NCBI GenBank assembly: GCA_009885905.1
Contig: VFJU01000216.1
Span: 1 to 6,348, forward strand
Source of the DNA: Verrucomicrobiota bacterium
GTDB taxonomy: Bacteria > Verrucomicrobiota > Verrucomicrobiia > Verrucomicrobiales > Akkermansiaceae
Direction of reading: 5' to 3'
Length of the DNA stretch: 6,348 nucleotides
Positions 5,821 to 6,348 of the stretch are shown in pieces. Made by a program: the position numbers and the translations under genes. The notes beneath the pieces were generated by a model. It was not told the DNA's origin, did not search any database, and saw only the letters and a list, made by a program, of their open reading frames with translations. Every line of letters starts with the position of its first letter. Position 1 is the first letter of the stretch.

Positions 5821-6348
5821 GACGTGATGATTGAGACAATCGACCTGCACCGCAGCTACCGGATCGGGCGGAAATCCATCGAGGTGCTGCATGGGATCGA
5901 CTTGCAAATTCATCAAGGCGAGAAAGTCTTCCTCTGTGGTCCCAGTGGGGCTGGTAAAACGACACTACTTTACACTCTCGCAGGCCTCGAACATCCAGAA
6001 AAAGGCTCGGTGCGTATTGATGGCACAGATATTTACGCCCTCGGGCGTGCCGAACAAGCCAGATTTCGCAATCAACGCATCGGCTATGTTTTTCAGAATT
6101 ATCTTCTGCTACCCGAACTAACAGCTCTGGAAAATATTGCCGTACCCGGCGCTATTTCTGGCAAAAACTCCACCGCTCTCGCACTCAAAGCCCTAAGCCG
6201 CGTGGGTCTCGCTGACCGCGCCGACCATCTGCCCGCAGAACTTTCGGGCGGCGAACAACAGCGAGTCGCGATCGCGCGAGCAATTGTAAATGAACCACAA
6301 GTGCTCTTCGCGGATGAACCCACGGGAAATTTGGATTCTAACAACAGC
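5815..6348 (+). CDS. lolD: LolD-like ABC transporter ATP-binding protein (3' partial)
   Basis: The first 178 residues of an ABC ATPase are present and the frame runs off the right edge. Visible motifs are Walker [10 protein letters not shown] (42-50), Q-loop Q94, ABC signature LSGGE (143-147), Walker B VLFADE (163-168) and D-loop NLDS (172-175). The switch histidine and C-terminus lie outside; a full protein of this family is about 220-240 residues. It belongs to the MacB/LolD/FtsE group. LolD is favoured because [10 protein letters not shown] (85-94) followed by [14 protein letters not shown] closely parallels E. coli LolD, whose Q-loop is followed by HHLLPDFTALENVAMP. LolD hydrolyses ATP at the inner membrane to drive the LolC/LolE permeases that release lipoproteins for the outer membrane. 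No permease gene lies upstream; one downstream would settle the assignment. ATG 5815 is taken as the start; ATG 5827 in the same frame is possible. Neither has a clear ribosome binding site. The ABC ATPase call is near certain, the lolD symbol moderately so. Confidence 0.85.
   Translation, partial: MSDVMIETIDLHRSYRIGRKSIEVLHGIDLQIHQGEKVFLCGPSGAGKTTLLYTLAGLEHPEKGSVRIDGTDIYALGRAEQARFRNQRIGYVFQNYLLLPELTALENIAVPGAISGKNSTALALKALSRVGLADRADHLPAELSGGEQQRVAIARAIVNEPQVLFADEPTGNLDSNNS

Noticed and set aside
5831..6121. 96-codon plus-strand open frame at the start of the ABC gene
   Set aside because: It is an alternative frame of the ABC ATPase, whose Walker A and Q-loop lie in the frame starting at 5815.

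Overview
The window reads as a chromosomal piece of a Verrucomicrobiota bacterium. The evidence is indirect but consistent. One protein combines autotransporter-type beta-strand repeats with a C-terminal PEP-CTERM sorting tail ending in an arginine-rich RRRNR. The tail of another protein ends in FYRLKV, as many secreted verrucomicrobial proteins do. A third protein is a secreted pectate-lyase-like beta-helix protein of a type common in the Planctomycetes/Verrucomicrobia group. No rRNA or other marker is present, so genus and species cannot be named.

All supported genes lie on the plus strand. (1) Bases 1-193 are the 3' end of a probably exported protein, followed by a plausible intrinsic terminator (206-240). 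(2) Bases 376-3084 encode a 902-residue PEP-CTERM protein built of Ser/Thr/Gly/Ala/Asn-rich repeats, followed by a strong terminator (3123-3165). (3) Bases 3208-4725 encode a secreted right-handed beta-helix protein of the pectate-lyase superfamily. (4) Bases 4829-5701 encode an exported two-domain FKBP-type peptidyl-prolyl isomerase, followed by a textbook terminator (5729-5759). (5) Bases 5815-6348 encode the first 178 residues of a LolD-like ABC ATPase, cut by the window edge.

The terminators suggest mostly single-gene transcription units. The PEP-CTERM gene is insulated on both sides, and the FKBP and ABC genes are separated by a terminator. No terminator is seen between the beta-helix gene and the FKBP gene, so read-through there is possible. 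What links the genes is cell-envelope biology. The first four products carry export signals or resemble exported proteins, and the last resembles the ATPase that powers lipoprotein release to the outer membrane. They do not otherwise form a recognisable pathway.

I found no mobile element, CRISPR array, tRNA, rRNA or clear new multi-gene system. The points most worth a second look are the repeat/PEP-CTERM architecture, the uncharacterised conserved C-terminal half of the beta-helix protein, a pair of 8-bp direct repeats upstream of the FKBP gene, and two overlapping hairpins at the start of the ABC gene. None of the four visible start codons has a convincing Shine-Dalgarno sequence.
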